Assembly (NCBI GenBank): GCA_035762175.1
Contig: DASTPP010000111.1
Span: forward strand, 1-64,000
Direction: 5' to 3'
From: DASTPP01 sp035762175
Lineage (GTDB): Bacteria > Myxococcota_A > Polyangia > Polyangiales > Polyangiaceae
Length of the DNA stretch: 64,000 nt
The position numbers and the translations under genes are program-made. A model generated the notes under the pieces. It ran no database searches, was not told where the DNA came from, and was given only the letters and a program-made list of their open reading frames with translations. Of this stretch, positions 24,973 through 34,918 are shown piece by piece (positions within the stretch are counted from its first letter, which is position 1; the number at the start of each line of letters is the position of its first letter).

Positions 24973-27900
24973 CTACGAGAGCAGCCGCTCGAGGTCTTCG
25001 CGGGTGAGCTCGCCGAGCGGCGAGCTATCGCCGCCGAGGATGGCGTCGGCGAGCGCGCGCTTCTGGGCCTGCAGCTCGGCGACCTTCTCTTCGACGGTGC
25101 CGCGGGCGAGCAGCCGGTAGGCGAAGACGGGGTGCGTCTGGCCGATGCGGTGCGAGCGGTCGATGGCCTGGGCCTCGACGGCGGGGTTCCACCAGGGGTC
25201 GAGCAGGAAGACGTACTCGGCCGCGGTCAGGTTGAGCCCGACGCCGCCCGCCTTCAAGCTGACGAGGAAGACGGGGCAGGCCGGGTCGGTCTGAAAGCGC
25301 TCGACCCGCGCCTCGCGGTCGCGCGTCTTGCCGTCGAGGTAGGCGTAGGCGACGCCCGCGGCGTCGAGCCGCGCGCGCACGATGGCGAGCAGGCTCGTGA
25401 ACTGCGAGAAGACGAGCGCCTTGTGGCCCTCGTCGACCACCGTGGCGAGCCGCTCGAGCAGCTCGTCGACCTTGGCGCTCGGCTCGCCCCGCCGCTTCGG
25501 GTCGAGCAGCCCCGGGTGGCAGGCCGCCTGGCGCAGCCGCAAGAGCGCCTCGAGCACGTGAATCTTCGCCCGCGCCATGCCCTCGCGCGCCACCCGGTCG
25601 AGCAGCGCCCGCCGGAAGTGCTCGCGCAGCGCGTCGTACTCGCGCCGCTCGCGCGGGCCGAGCTCGCACGCGACCGTCTCTTCGACCTTCGCCGGCAGAT
25701 CGCGCTCGACCTCGGCCTTGGTGCGCCGCAAGAGCACCGGCCGGATCAGGCTGCGCACGAGCGGCCGCGCGCCCTCGTCGAGCACGCGGGCGTCCTTGAC
25801 GAGGCCCCGGAAGACCGACGCCCGGCCGAGCATGCCGGGGTTCAAGAACTCGAAGAGCGACCAGAGCTCGCCCAGGTGGTTCTCGACCGGCGTGCCCGAC
25901 AGGGCCAGCCGGTGGTCGGCCCGGATGAGCCGCGCGGCCTTCGACGCGTCGGAGTCGGCGTTCTTGATCGCCTGCGCCTCGTCGAGCACCACGTAGCGGA
26001 AGGCCTGCCGGGCGAGCGCCGCGGCGTCGCGCCGCAGCGTGCCGTAGGTCGTCAGCACGACGTCGAAGCGGCCGAGGTGGTCTTCGGCGGTCGAGCGGCC
26101 GGTGCCGATATGCGCGAGCACCTTGAGCTTGGGCGCGAAGCGCGCGGCCTCGCCCTGCCAGTTGAAGAGCAGCGAGCGCGGCACGACCACCAGCGAGGGG
26201 CGCCGGGGCCGGCGGGTGCGCTGCCGCTCGAGCAGCGCCAGCACCTGCACCGTCTTGCCGAGGCCCATGTCGTCGGCGAGGCAGCCGCCGAGCCCCGCCC
26301 GCTCGAGAAAGAGGAGCCAGCCGAGCCCCTGCCGCTGGTAGGGCCGCAGCTCGCCGACGAAGCCCGGCGGCGCGGGCGCCTCGGTCGCCGCCGAGAAGCG
26401 CGGCAGCCGCTCGCGCACCCGGGCGATCGTCGCCTCGCCCGCGCCCTCCTGCGCCGCCATGAGGAGCGCGTCGAGCAGCCCCGCCTGGCTCGCGCGGTAG
26501 GCCACGGCCTCGCCCTTCGCCTCGCCGAAGCGCAGCACCGGCGCCCACTGCTTCAGCCACGCTTCGGGCAGCAGGCCGAGCGAGCCGTCGCCGAGCACCA
26601 CCGTGCGGTCGTCGCGGTCGAGCGCCGCCAAGAGCGCCGGCAGCGACGCGCGCTGGCCGCCGAAGTCGATGCCGCCCCGCAGCTCGAACCAGTCGACGCC
26701 CGTGGCCTTATCGGCATGCAGCGTGAACTCGCCCGGCCGGCGGTAGAGCTTGCCCTCGGCCTCGACCCGCCAGCCGGCCTCGGTGAGCGCGCGCACCGCC
26801 GCCGGCAGATCTTTCGGCGCGATCTCGAAGGTGCCTTCGGGCGCGCCGTAGGTGCGCGCGGGGCCGAACCCGGCGCGCACGAGCTGCTCGAGGGCGGCGC
26901 GCTCGGCCTCGGCGTCGCGCACGAGCAGGCGCCGCCGCGGCAGGTCGGGCACGAACGCGCCCGGGTGCGCGGACGGCACGCCCGCGCCGTCGTAGGCGAA
27001 GCGCACCTCGCCGTAGAGCCGGGGGGCGGTGCCGGCGGGGGCGTAGGTCGGGCGCTGCGCCCGGACGCTGACCGAGGGGGCCAGCGGCGCGCGCACCTCG
27101 TCGAGCGCCCCCTCGGGCAGGTCGATCGGGGGCGCGGCCGGCGCCCCGAGCACCGCCTCGACGAGCTTGTCTTGCTCGCGCCGCGGCGCCCGCAGCGGGC
27201 CGTGGGCGCGGAGCGCCGCGACCCACGCCCCCGCGCCGCGATCGTCGAAGCGCGCCGCCCGATCGCCGAAGATGACCACCCCGCCCGGGCCCCCGAGCAA
27301 GAGCCGGGCGTCGCCGAGCTCTGCTCGTTGCTCGCCGCGCTCGAGCACGCCCCGCAGCTCGACCTGCGCGCCCTGGCGGGCCTCGGTGATGCGCAGGCGT
27401 AGCCCCCAGGGCGGCCCGTCGTCCCACGCGATCGGCGGCCCGGGCGGGTCTTTGGTCGACGCGCCCCGGGGCTTGGGCGCGCCCGCGGCCGGCGCGCCCG
27501 GTTGCCCCCGCGGGCCCGCGGCCGGCGCGCCCGGTTGCCCCGGCGGGCCCGCGGCCGGCGTGCCCTGCGGCGGGGGCTCGTCCGGATCGCGGACGAAGAG
27601 GCGGCCCGTGGCGCACAGCTCGGGCAAGAGCGCGTCGGCCGCGAGCGCCCGCGCGACGAAGCGCGAGGGCAGGGTGGGCTCGTAGCCGTAGCCGTAGCCG
27701 TAGCCGTAATCGTAGGCGTTCTGGGGGCGCTCGATGCCGGTGAGGAACGAGAGCAGGCGCCGGTCGCTCGGCTCGGCGAGCGCCGCCACCTCGCGGGTCG
27801 AGCGCAGCGTGAGCGCCTTCCAGGCGCCGGGCTGGCCGCCCCGCCGCGGCGAGCGCTCGACGATCTCGAGGGCGAGCCCGTCGGCGGCGAGCGACTTCGC

Positions 27901-28494
27901 GACGTCGACGACGTACGCGATCTCGCGCGCCGCGCCCGGCAGGTGCGGCGCCGCGCCGCCCGGGGCGCCTCGCCCCTTCGCGGCGACGGCCGCGACGACC
28001 TCGCGCCAGGCCCGCGGCGGCGCCCCCCGCCCCGCCGCGCCCGCCCGCCCGGCCGACGGGGCGTCGGGCGCGGACGGGTAGCCCAGCGCCGCGAACGAGG
28101 CCACGGCGCGGGGCCCGCCGTAGTCGTCTTCGTCGTCGTCGTCCGCGCCGTCGAATTCGTCGTCGTCGTAGGGCTCGAGCTCGATCGAGAGCGGCCCGGT
28201 CTCGCGCGCGAGCCGGCCGAGCGCCCCGCGGGCCTCGGCCGCGAGCAGCGTCGCCCAGATGTGCTTGCAGGGGGCGTCGTACTGGTCGACGTAGGGGCAG
28301 GTGCAGCTCGCGAAGAGCTGCCCCTCGTCGGCTTCGAGCCGCACGCGGTAGGCTTCGGCGCCGACCACGGTCGCCTCGACCGCGTCCGGCGAAGCCCGCG
28401 TCAGCCGCACGTGCGAGCCGCGCGCGTAGGCGGCGCCGCGGTCGCGGACGGCGGAGGGGAAGGCCGGCGCCGCGCGTGCGGAGAGGGAGGCCAT
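24973..28494 (-). CDS. SWIM zinc-finger SNF2/HepA-type helicase
   Basis: A 1173-residue DNA-dependent ATPase. A SWIM finger lies near residues 75-100 (CTCPYVDQYDAPCKHIWATLL). A long variable region follows with acidic runs, a tandem GAPAAGP..GQP segment and a YGYGYGYG run. From about 690 the SNF2 engine shows ADDMGLGKT, LVVVPRSLLFNW, VVLDEAQAIKN, LALSGTPVENHL, and the C-terminal half with LKAGGVGLNLTAAEY and DRSHRIGQT. Such proteins remodel nucleoprotein or RNA polymerase complexes in DNA repair or transcription. ATG 28494 is preferred over the ATG at 28539 since the protein-like sequence MASLSARAAPAFP begins there. Confidence 0.93.
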   Translation of the reverse strand: MASLSARAAPAFPSAVRDRGAAYARGSHVRLTRASPDAVEATVVGAEAYRVRLEADEGQLFASCTCPYVDQYDAPCKHIWATLLAAEARGALGRLARETGPLSIELEPYDDDEFDGADDDDEDDYGGPRAVASFAALGYPSAPDAPSAGRAGAAGRGAPPRAWREVVAAVAAKGRGAPGGAAPHLPGAAREIAYVVDVAKSLAADGLALEIVERSPRRGGQPGAWKALTLRSTREVAALAEPSDRRLLSFLTGIERPQNAYDYGYGYGYGYEPTLPSRFVARALAADALLPELCATGRLFVRDPDEPPPQGTPAAGPPGQPGAPAAGPRGQPGAPAAGAPKPRGASTKDPPGPPIAWDDGPPWGLRLRITEARQGAQVELRGVLERGEQRAELGDARLLLGGPGGVVIFGDRAARFDDRGAGAWVAALRAHGPLRAPRREQDKLVEAVLGAPAAPPIDLPEGALDEVRAPLAPSVSVRAQRPTYAPAGTAPRLYGEVRFAYDGAGVPSAHPGAFVPDLPRRRLLVRDAEAERAALEQLVRAGFGPARTYGAPEGTFEIAPKDLPAAVRALTEAGWRVEAEGKLYRRPGEFTLHADKATGVDWFELRGGIDFGGQRASLPALLAALDRDDRTVVLGDGSLGLLPEAWLKQWAPVLRFGEAKGEAVAYRASQAGLLDALLMAAQEGAGEATIARVRERLPRFSAATEAPAPPGFVGELRPYQRQGLGWLLFLERAGLGGCLADDMGLGKTVQVLALLERQRTRRPRRPSLVVVPRSLLFNWQGEAARFAPKLKVLAHIGTGRSTAEDHLGRFDVVLTTYGTLRRDAAALARQAFRYVVLDEAQAIKNADSDASKAARLIRADHRLALSGTPVENHLGELWSLFEFLNPGMLGRASVFRGLVKDARVLDEGARPLVRSLIRPVLLRRTKAEVERDLPAKVEETVACELGPRERREYDALREHFRRALLDRVAREGMARAKIHVLEALLRLRQAACHPGLLDPKRRGEPSAKVDELLERLATVVDEGHKALVFSQFTSLLAIVRARLDAAGVAYAYLDGKTRDREARVERFQTDPACPVFLVSLKAGGVGLNLTAAEYVFLLDPWWNPAVEAQAIDRSHRIGQTHPVFAYRLLARGTVEEKVAELQAQKRALADAILGGDSSPLGELTREDLERLLS

Positions 28495-28636
28495 GGCTGC
28501 TCGGGGGCGTGAGATTACCCACCGGCCGTGCCTCCGCAAGCCGAGGGCGATCGCGCCCCGGCGGCGAGGCGGGGGCCGGCGCGGGGGCGCCTCCGCCCCG
28601 CCGGACGAGGACGCGGCGGACGAGCGCGAAGTCGCC

Positions 28637-30280
28637 TCAGCCCCGCCGGCCGAGGACGCGGCGGACGAGCGCGAGGTCGCCCGGGCCGAGCTCGCGCGTC
28701 GCGACGAGGGCGGCCGCGTAGACGAGGCCGACGAGCGCCGCCGAGGCCACGGTGAGCGCCTTGCCGCCCTGGGGCAGGCGCGTGCCGACGAAGGCGGCGA
28801 GGGCGAAGGCGGCGAGCACCCGCAGCGCCGCGAGCGGCCGGACGAGGGCGCCCGTCGCGCGCACGACGGCGGCGCCGCCGGCGGCGACCGCGAGGGCCAT
28901 GGCGAGGGCCGTGGCGAGCGCCGTCCGCTCGGCGATGGGGGCGCCGACGGCCGCGCCCGGCACGAGGAGCAGGTTCAGGCCGGCGACCACGAGCGTGGCG
29001 GCGCCGTTGAGCACGAGCGTCCAGCGCTCGCGGTGCACGCTCGAGAGCACCGTGGTCTGCACGCCGAAGAGCGCGAAGGCGCCCTGCCCGAGCGCGAGCA
29101 GCCGCAGCGCCTCGCCCCCGTGATCGGAGATGGCGGGCGGGAAGACGAGGCGCAAGAGCTGGGGCGCGAGGCCGAAGGTGACCGCCACCATGGCGCCGGC
29201 CAGCACGCCGGCGAGGCGCACGCCGGTGCGCACGTAGCGGGCGACGGCCTCGCGGTCGCCGTCGGCGTGCGCCTTGGCCAGCATGGGGAAGAGAATGAAC
29301 GTGATCGCGAAAAGTAGCTGGTAGGGCAGAAACGAGAAGAGCTGGCAGGCGTTGTAGATGGCGACGCTGCGGTCGGAGGCCGCGATGGCCTCGGCGCCGG
29401 CGAGGCCCGCGTCGACGGCCGCGCGGTCCGAGAAGCGGCCGAGCAGCCAGATGTCGGCCTGCATCAGCGCGTTCAAGAAGAGCTGCCCGAGCGCGAGCGG
29501 GGCCAGGAACGCGAGGTAGGGCTTGGTCTCGAGCCGCCCGCCCGGCGCCCCCGCGGCCCCGCCCGGCGCCGCCGCCCCGGCCCCGCCCGGCCCGACCCGC
29601 GCGGCCGCGAACGAGAGGGGCACGATGAGCGCCGCGGCGAGCACGAAGCCGCCGAGCGCGCCCGCGGGCCTGGACCCGCCCAGCCGCCCGACCAGCAGGG
29701 CGCCGCCCACCAGGGCGAGCGTGCGCATCGTCGCGTACGTCACGTCGAGCGCCGCCTGCCGGCCGAAGCTCCGACGCCCGTTCAACACGCCCACGACGGG
29801 CGCGTAGAGCGCGTAGGCGAAGACGATGAGCGCCGAGGCCCGCACCAGCCCCGCCACGTGCGCGCCCCCCGTGAGCCGCGCCGCGAGCGGCCCGAGCAGC
29901 GCGACGAGCAGCCCGAGCGGCAGCGCGAGCGCGGCGTGCAGCCGCCAGAGCCCGCGCTCGACCCCGCGCCGGCCGCCCGGCGGCGCCTGCGCCACCGCCC
30001 GGCTCGCGCCCTGGATGCACGTGCCGGTCACGACGTTGTTGGCCACGTTGACGATGGTCAAGACGCGCGCGAGCGCCCCGTAGCCCTCGACGCCGAGCAC
30101 CCAGGTCTGGGGCAAAAGCGTCTTTTGGACCAAACCGATCAGCAAAAAGTAGAGTTTCGCCCCCGCCACCGCGGCCCCGCCCCGGCCGGCCGTGCGGGCC
30201 GCGTCGTCGCCGGCGGGGGGCGCGGGGGGGGAGCCCGCTTGCGGGGAGGGGTCGCTCGTGTAGGCTCGGCCGGCGTCCAT
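28637..30280 (-). CDS. MOP-superfamily polysaccharide flippase (Wzx/MurJ-like)
   Basis: A 547-residue membrane protein with about 12-14 hydrophobic segments, the first at AKLYFLLIGLVQ (about 41). Motifs such as YLAFLAPLALGQLFLNALMQADIWLLG and YNACQLFSFLPYQLLFAITFILFPML fit the MOP exporter superfamily (polysaccharide or lipid II flippases) rather than a drug MATE. The first 37 residues are disordered. ATG 30280 shares its bases with the divergent ATG at 30279 (CATG palindrome). GTG 30169, just before the first membrane segment, is a realistic alternative start that would leave room for promoters. No glycosyltransferases are next to it. Confidence 0.85.
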   Translation of the reverse strand: MDAGRAYTSDPSPQAGSPPAPPAGDDAARTAGRGGAAVAGAKLYFLLIGLVQKTLLPQTWVLGVEGYGALARVLTIVNVANNVVTGTCIQGASRAVAQAPPGGRRGVERGLWRLHAALALPLGLLVALLGPLAARLTGGAHVAGLVRASALIVFAYALYAPVVGVLNGRRSFGRQAALDVTYATMRTLALVGGALLVGRLGGSRPAGALGGFVLAAALIVPLSFAAARVGPGGAGAAAPGGAAGAPGGRLETKPYLAFLAPLALGQLFLNALMQADIWLLGRFSDRAAVDAGLAGAEAIAASDRSVAIYNACQLFSFLPYQLLFAITFILFPMLAKAHADGDREAVARYVRTGVRLAGVLAGAMVAVTFGLAPQLLRLVFPPAISDHGGEALRLLALGQGAFALFGVQTTVLSSVHRERWTLVLNGAATLVVAGLNLLLVPGAAVGAPIAERTALATALAMALAVAAGGAAVVRATGALVRPLAALRVLAAFALAAFVGTRLPQGGKALTVASAALVGLVYAAALVATRELGPGDLALVRRVLGRRG

Positions 30281-31553
30281 GCGTCGATTCGCTTTCGTGG
30301 CCCTGCTCTATAGCCTGACCTCGGCCCTTCCGGGCTGCGCTTCCTCCGGCTCGGTGCGCGCGGCCGAGCGGGGCGAGTGGCCCGCCCTGCGCGCCTCGCT
30401 CGTCGCGGGCGCCCGCCGGGGCTCGCTCGGCGGGGGCGAAGCGCGCTCGATCGCGCGCGCCGTCGCCGCGCGCGAGCTCGCCGCGGCCCGGGGCGACGCG
30501 GGCCTCCAGCGCGTCAACGAGGCGCGCCCCTGCGCCGACCCGCTCGAAGACGCCCTCGAGCGCCGCGCCGACGCCCGCCCCCGCGACGCCGTCGGCGCCC
30601 GCGCCGCCTACGTGCTCGTCGACGCCGGCCTCGCCCGCCCCGGCCGCTGGGACGCGACCGATGCCCACCCCGACGGCGCCTGGCGCGCCGTCGCCGCCCG
30701 GGCCCTGCGCGGCTCGGGCGACGGGGCGCGCCGGCGACAGCTCTTTCTCGACCTCGACGCCCGCGTCCGGCGCGCCGCCCTGCAGGCCGCGCTCGACGCC
30801 GAAGACCCCGCCGACGCCCCCGCGCTGCTCGAGGTCGTGCGCCTCGACCCCGACGGCGTGGTGCGCCACACGGCCGCCGCCGCCCTCGGGCGCCTCGGCG
30901 GCGCCGACGTCGTCTCCGCCCTGCGCGACCGCTGGGAGACCGCCGACGAGCCCCTGCGCGCCGCCATCGCCGCCGCCTGGGCCTCCGAAGCGAGCGCCCG
31001 CGCGGGCGGCCGCGACCGGCTGCTCTGGGCCACCTCGTCGCACGCGGGCGCCGCTTCGATCGCCGCCGCCTCCGCCCTCCTGCGCTTCGGCGGCCGCGAC
31101 GCCGGCTACGGCGCCGCCGCCCTCGCCCGCTTCCTCGACGAAGACACGTCCGACAACCGCATCCTCGCCATCCGCCTGTCGTCGCCCGCCGACCCCGACC
31201 TCAAGCAGGCCCTGCGCCGCGCGGCCGAGTCCGACGACCGGCCCGTGCGCGTCGCCGCCCTGCACCGGCTCGCCTACGACCCGACCGAGCGCGCCGCGGC
31301 CCTCGCCCAGCTCGGCCCCATCGCCGCCGGCGCGAGCGCCGAAGCGCCCGACGCCAAGAGCGCCCTCGCCGAGCTGCGCGACCGGCGCGCCGTGCTCCTG
31401 CTCTTCCAAGACCGCGAGCACAAAGACCCCGACCGCCGCGCCCGCGCCGCCGTCGAGCTCGCCGCCATGGGCGAGGCGCCCTGGGCCGCCGCCTCGCTCG
31501 CCGACGCCGACCCCTCGGTGCGCACGCGCGTCGCCTGCGCGCTGCTGCGGTAG
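30279..31553 (+). CDS. HEAT-repeat lipoprotein
   Basis: A 424-residue lipoprotein. The signal MRRFAFVALLYSLTSALPGC gives a good lipobox with Cys20, so ATG 30279 is firm. The rest is helical with HEAT/PBS-lyase-type repeats, for example RRAALQAALDAEDPADAPALLEVV, VVRHTAAAALGRLGGADVVSAL and VRVAALHRLAYDP. It probably acts as a binding scaffold in the periplasm or at the outer membrane. It is divergent from the flippase with overlapping start codons. The downstream 3' region leads into the second hairpin element 12 bp after the stop. Confidence 0.85.
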   Translation: MRRFAFVALLYSLTSALPGCASSGSVRAAERGEWPALRASLVAGARRGSLGGGEARSIARAVAARELAAARGDAGLQRVNEARPCADPLEDALERRADARPRDAVGARAAYVLVDAGLARPGRWDATDAHPDGAWRAVAARALRGSGDGARRRQLFLDLDARVRRAALQAALDAEDPADAPALLEVVRLDPDGVVRHTAAAALGRLGGADVVSALRDRWETADEPLRAAIAAAWASEASARAGGRDRLLWATSSHAGAASIAAASALLRFGGRDAGYGAAALARFLDEDTSDNRILAIRLSSPADPDLKQALRRAAESDDRPVRVAALHRLAYDPTERAAALAQLGPIAAGASAEAPDAKSALAELRDRRAVLLLFQDREHKDPDRRARAAVELAAMGEAPWAAASLADADPSVRTRVACALLR

Positions 31554-31564
31554 AGCCCGGCCTC

Positions 31565-31871
31565 CATGAGGGCGTCGCGGGGGGGGCCCCGAGGGAAGAG
31601 GGGGGGCGAAGCGCGGCGGCGTTTGCCCCCGAGTGAACTCGGGGGCAGCGAACGCCCGCGGAAACGGCGCGCAAAGCCCTGCCGGAGGCAGGGCTCCCGC
31701 GGAGCGAGCCGCGGACGCGGGCTCGCCCAGAAGCCGTAGCCCGCGGGAGCCCTGCCCCCGGCGAGGGGGCGGGCTTGACGCGCCGAATCGGCGCCGAGGC
31801 CGCGCGGTACGTAGAGGGCGTACGCTGCCCCCGAGTTCACTCGGGGGCCGCCCCCCGCGACGCCCTCGTGG
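31565..31871. mobile_element. Dispersed hairpin-ended element, copy 2 (core 31625-31848)
   Basis: The core has inverted ends 31625-31653 and 31820-31848 (28 of 29 pairing), each a hairpin CCCCCGAGT-GA-ACTCGGGGG. Compared with copy 1, one base pair of the stem is flipped (C-G to G-C) on both sides, so pairing is kept. Inside are the same AGCCCTGCC/GGCAGGGCT hairpin and the cccccggcgaggggg hairpin. Further out, 31565-31586 (catgagggcgtcgcgggggg) pairs with 31850-31871, giving nested inverted repeats. It sits between the HEAT gene stop and the 3' end of the next leftward gene. Confidence 0.82.
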
Positions 31872-31926
31872 GGGGCCGGGGTTCGAGGGCAGGCCTCGGG
31901 CGGCGAGGGCTTCTGCCCGACGAGGC

Positions 31927-32715
31927 TCAGAAGCGCACGTGCAGCGTCAGCGTCGCCGACGAGCGCTTGAACGTCGGCTGCAGGCGCCACGAGACCTTGG
32001 GCGGCTGCGCGCGCTTGGCCGTCGCCGCGGCCGTCGGGGGGGCCTCGCCGCCGGGGGGCGCGGCCGAGAGCAGCAGGAGCGCGCCGAGGCCGCCGACGAG
32101 CGCGCCGGCGCCGTAGAACGCGTACTGCAGCGCCTCGAAGGTGCTCGCCTGCGTACAGAGGCCCCGCACCTGGTCGGGGCTCGCCGCGCCGGCCTGGGGC
32201 GAGACGACGCCGCGGCGGGCCGAGTCGCACGCCTCTTGCGGCGAACGCAGCGACGCGCGGTAGGCGAGCTGCGAGGGCTCGGCCCACTGGCTCTCGACCC
32301 CGTTCAGCCGGACGGTCGAGAAGACGCCGGCGCCGAGCAGCGCCGCGCCCACGCCGAGCCCGGCGATGCCCACCGGCGTGCGCCAAGACGATTTGGGCGC
32401 ACCTTCTCGGCCCGGCGGCGACACGAGCACGGAGCCCTGCGGGCTGAAGCGCCCGCCGAGCCGGACGCCGGCCCAGCCCTCGCTCGCCCGCGGGCCCTGG
32501 GGCGCGCTCTCGGCGGCCACCGCGCTCGCGGGCGCGAGGGCGGCCCGGGCGTTGGCGACGCCGGCGCCCGCGGTCGGCGCCCCGAGGGCGGCGGACGAGG
32601 TCAGCGCGGCGGCGGCGAACGCGGCCGCCGCCACGCACCGGCCCCGCGGGCGACCCCGCGAAGGCTCGGCGGGGCGCGGGGCGCGAAAGAAGATCGCACG
32701 CTCGCTTACGGCCAC
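31927..32715 (-). CDS. Hypothetical exported protein with two membrane helices
   Basis: A 262-residue protein of unknown function. An Arg-rich start (to about 27) precedes a signal-like segment (CVAAAAFAAAALTSSAALGAP). Two further hydrophobic helices lie at about 113-135 (VGIAGLGVGAALLGAGVFS) and 195-217 (FYGAGALVGGLGALLLLS), separated by a Cys-containing loop (EACDSARRG and GLCTQAS). The last 40 residues are basic and strand-rich. Its helix-loop-helix plan, with a Cys pair between the helices, resembles the C-terminal part of the protein at 62391. Such small proteins are common next to kinase and TPR loci in myxobacteria. Confidence 0.7.
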   Translation of the reverse strand: MAVSERAIFFRAPRPAEPSRGRPRGRCVAAAAFAAAALTSSAALGAPTAGAGVANARAALAPASAVAAESAPQGPRASEGWAGVRLGGRFSPQGSVLVSPPGREGAPKSSWRTPVGIAGLGVGAALLGAGVFSTVRLNGVESQWAEPSQLAYRASLRSPQEACDSARRGVVSPQAGAASPDQVRGLCTQASTFEALQYAFYGAGALVGGLGALLLLSAAPPGGEAPPTAAATAKRAQPPKVSWRLQPTFKRSSATLTLHVRF

Positions 32716-33121
32716 AGCGGTTCACCGTACAGGAGTGAAAACGGTTCGTAAAGCGATATCAGGGCGAAACCCTGCGAAAAAAGCGCGGGCGCATCGGCAT
32801 ACCCCTTGCGAGGCGCAATGCGCGCGACCGCCGATAACAGCGTAATTGGGCCCGAAGAACGGCCCTCGCAAAGCGAATTGATGCCTGCAAGCATCACGCG
32901 CTTGCTGCCTGCAGGCCTCATGTAGGCAAGGCCCCTCTCGCCGCCCGCCGCGCACCCGAACGCACGCCGGCGCGCGAGCTCAACGGTAGAAGAAATTCGG
33001 ATTCGATTTCGTTGCTGTACGAAAGACCGACGGCGCCGGTTCCGAACCGCCGCGATCGGCCGGGGCCCGGCCGCCCGGCCCCCGCCCGCCTGGGCGCCGG
33101 ACCGCCCCCCGGACGCGCGCC
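32716..33121. promoter_or_regulatory. AT-richer intergenic region upstream of the 31927 gene
   Basis: This 400-bp stretch has a clearly lower GC content than any neighbour (for example gtgaaaacggttcgtaaag and gataacagcgtaattgg). It contains short hairpins gatgc-ctgcaa-gcatc (near 32880) and gcctgcaggc (near 32910). No credible frame is present. It most likely holds the promoter of the leftward gene at 32715 and the terminator of the FHA gene at 33284; the change in composition could also mark inserted DNA. Confidence 0.45.
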
Positions 33122-33283
33122 CTAGGCTCTGTCGGGCGAAGGCGGACCGAGCTCGGCGGTCGGGATGCCAGCCGTGCGGGCCGCCGGGGGCGAAGCAATC
33201 CGCCCGGAGTTCGAGGCCCCCGGCGGCCCGCACGGCGCCGCCGACCGGCCGTCGGGCGACGGATGCATTCGCCAGACAGAGGC

Positions 33284-34918
33284 TAACCGGCGCGGCCCGG
33301 CGGGCGCCACCGACGCCGACGCCGAGGGGCCCGCCGGCGCCGCGCTGGCCCCGGCCCGGGCCGCCGTGGGCGCCTCGAGCGCGAGGGTCAGCGACGTGGG
33401 CGGTGGCAGCACGGGCGCGGCTTGCGCGGGCGGCGCCGGCAGCGCCCCCGGCGCCGAGTGGAACCGCCGCACCAGCAAGGGGGCCGACGCGAACGCGGCG
33501 AGCAGCATCGCCGCCGGCAGCGCGAGGCGCGACCGGGCCCGGCGGCGCGGGCGCGGCGGCGCGAAGGCGAGCGGCGGGGGCGGGCCGGGCGCGTTCAGAA
33601 AGCCGAACGCGTCATCGACGAGCGCACCCTGCGCCGTCGGCAGCTTCGACAGCGACGCGGGCAGCGACACCGCCTCGAGCTGCCCGTCGCTGAGCCCCTT
33701 CACCTGCCCGTCGAGCGTGTTCACCGGGTTCATCGCCTTGAGCGAAGGGCGCGAGAGCGGGCCGCCCAGCCACGAGGGGCGCCCCGAGGGCGGCGTCGAC
33801 ATCGGCGACCTCGAAGGGCGCCCCGAAGGCGGCGTCGACAGCGACGGCCCCGACGGCCGCCCCGAAGGGGGCATCGACCGCGGCGGCAGCGACGGGCGCC
33901 CCGAGGGCGGCGTCGACAGCGGCGGCAGCGGCGGGCGCCCCGAGGGCGGCACCGGCAGCGGCGGCCGCGACGAGCGCCCTCGCACCGCGAGGCCCGCGGG
34001 GGGCGTCGACATCGGCGGGAGCGAGGGGCGCCCGGGCCCGGGCGACGACACGGGCGGCAGCGAAGGGGGGTCCGACGAGGGGGGCAACAACGAGGGCGCC
34101 GCCTGCAGCCGCCGCGCCGACGAAGACGGCGCCGGCGGCGGCGTGGGCCCCGAGGGCCGCGAAGGCCGCCCCTCGCCAGGCGGCCGTGAGGGCCGCCCCT
34201 CACCGGCCGGCCGTGAGGGCCGCCCCTCGCCAAACAGCCCCGAAGGCGGCCCCGAGGGGCGCGCGCCCGGCGGCCGAGCCCGCGGCGGGCCCGCGCGCCC
34301 GCCGCGCAAGAAGCGCAGCGCGACCTCGCCCGTCACCTCGATGCGATCGCCATCTTCGAGCAGCTTTCGGAAGACGGGCGCGAAGTTGACCGAGAGCTCG
34401 GCGCGCGGGCCGACGTTCATGACCTCGTAGCGGCCCCCGCCCACCGGCCGCACGACGAAGCCCAACGCCGGATCGGACAGCCGCAGCCCGCCGCCCTCGC
34501 CGCCGCCGACCGCCACGGGCCCGCGGTCGAGCCGCAGCTCGCGGCCCGCCTCCGCGCCCTCGACCACGACCAGGCGGTCGGGCTTCGCGCCCGCGCCCGC
34601 CGCCGCCACCTCGGCCGCCACGGCCGCGCCGTCGCCCACGCGCAGGTGGTAATCGCCGATCTGCACGAGATCGCCCGGCGCGAGCGCGGAGCGACCCCGC
34701 ACCCGGCGGCCGTTGAGATAACAGCCGAAGCGGCTCTCGTGATCGACGAGCTCCCAGCCGCCGTCGGGCCGCGCGCACAGCGTCGCGTGGTGGCGCGACA
34801 CATTCCGATCGAGCAAACAGATCGTGCACCCCGGGGCGCGCCCCATCGAATAGACGTCGCGCGCGAGATCGACCCTCGTCGTGGCGCCGTGTTCGTCTTC
34901 GATCGTGAGAGCCCACAT
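33284..34918 (-). CDS. FHA-domain membrane protein with Pro/Ser-rich repeats; ends at TTA
   Basis: A 544-residue protein. An N-terminal FHA domain (about 8-95: VYSMGRAPGCTICLLD, VSRHHATL, FGCYLNGRRV) would bind phospho-Thr proteins. A second FHA-like strand set lies at about 125-215 (RLVVVEGAEAGRELRLDRG). From about 225 to 400 the chain is Pro/Ser/Arg repeats with PPSGRPS units of about 13 residues. A membrane helix is near 470 (LALPAAMLLAAFASAPLLV) and a Pro/Ala/Ser periplasmic tail follows. In the standard code the frame passes a TTA (33284-33286) and continues 53 residues of non-protein-like sequence to a TAG at 33122. I end the gene at TTA. A kinase at 35033 in the same orientation is a likely partner. 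Confidence 0.8.

Noticed and set aside
28637..30280. Drug-efflux MATE transporter
   Set aside because: Segment order and motifs fit polysaccharide or lipid flippases of the MOP superfamily better; typical MATE signatures were not seen.
32716..33233. Small gene in the AT-richer region
   Set aside because: Frames there have no ribosome site, uneven codon use and no protein-like sequence.
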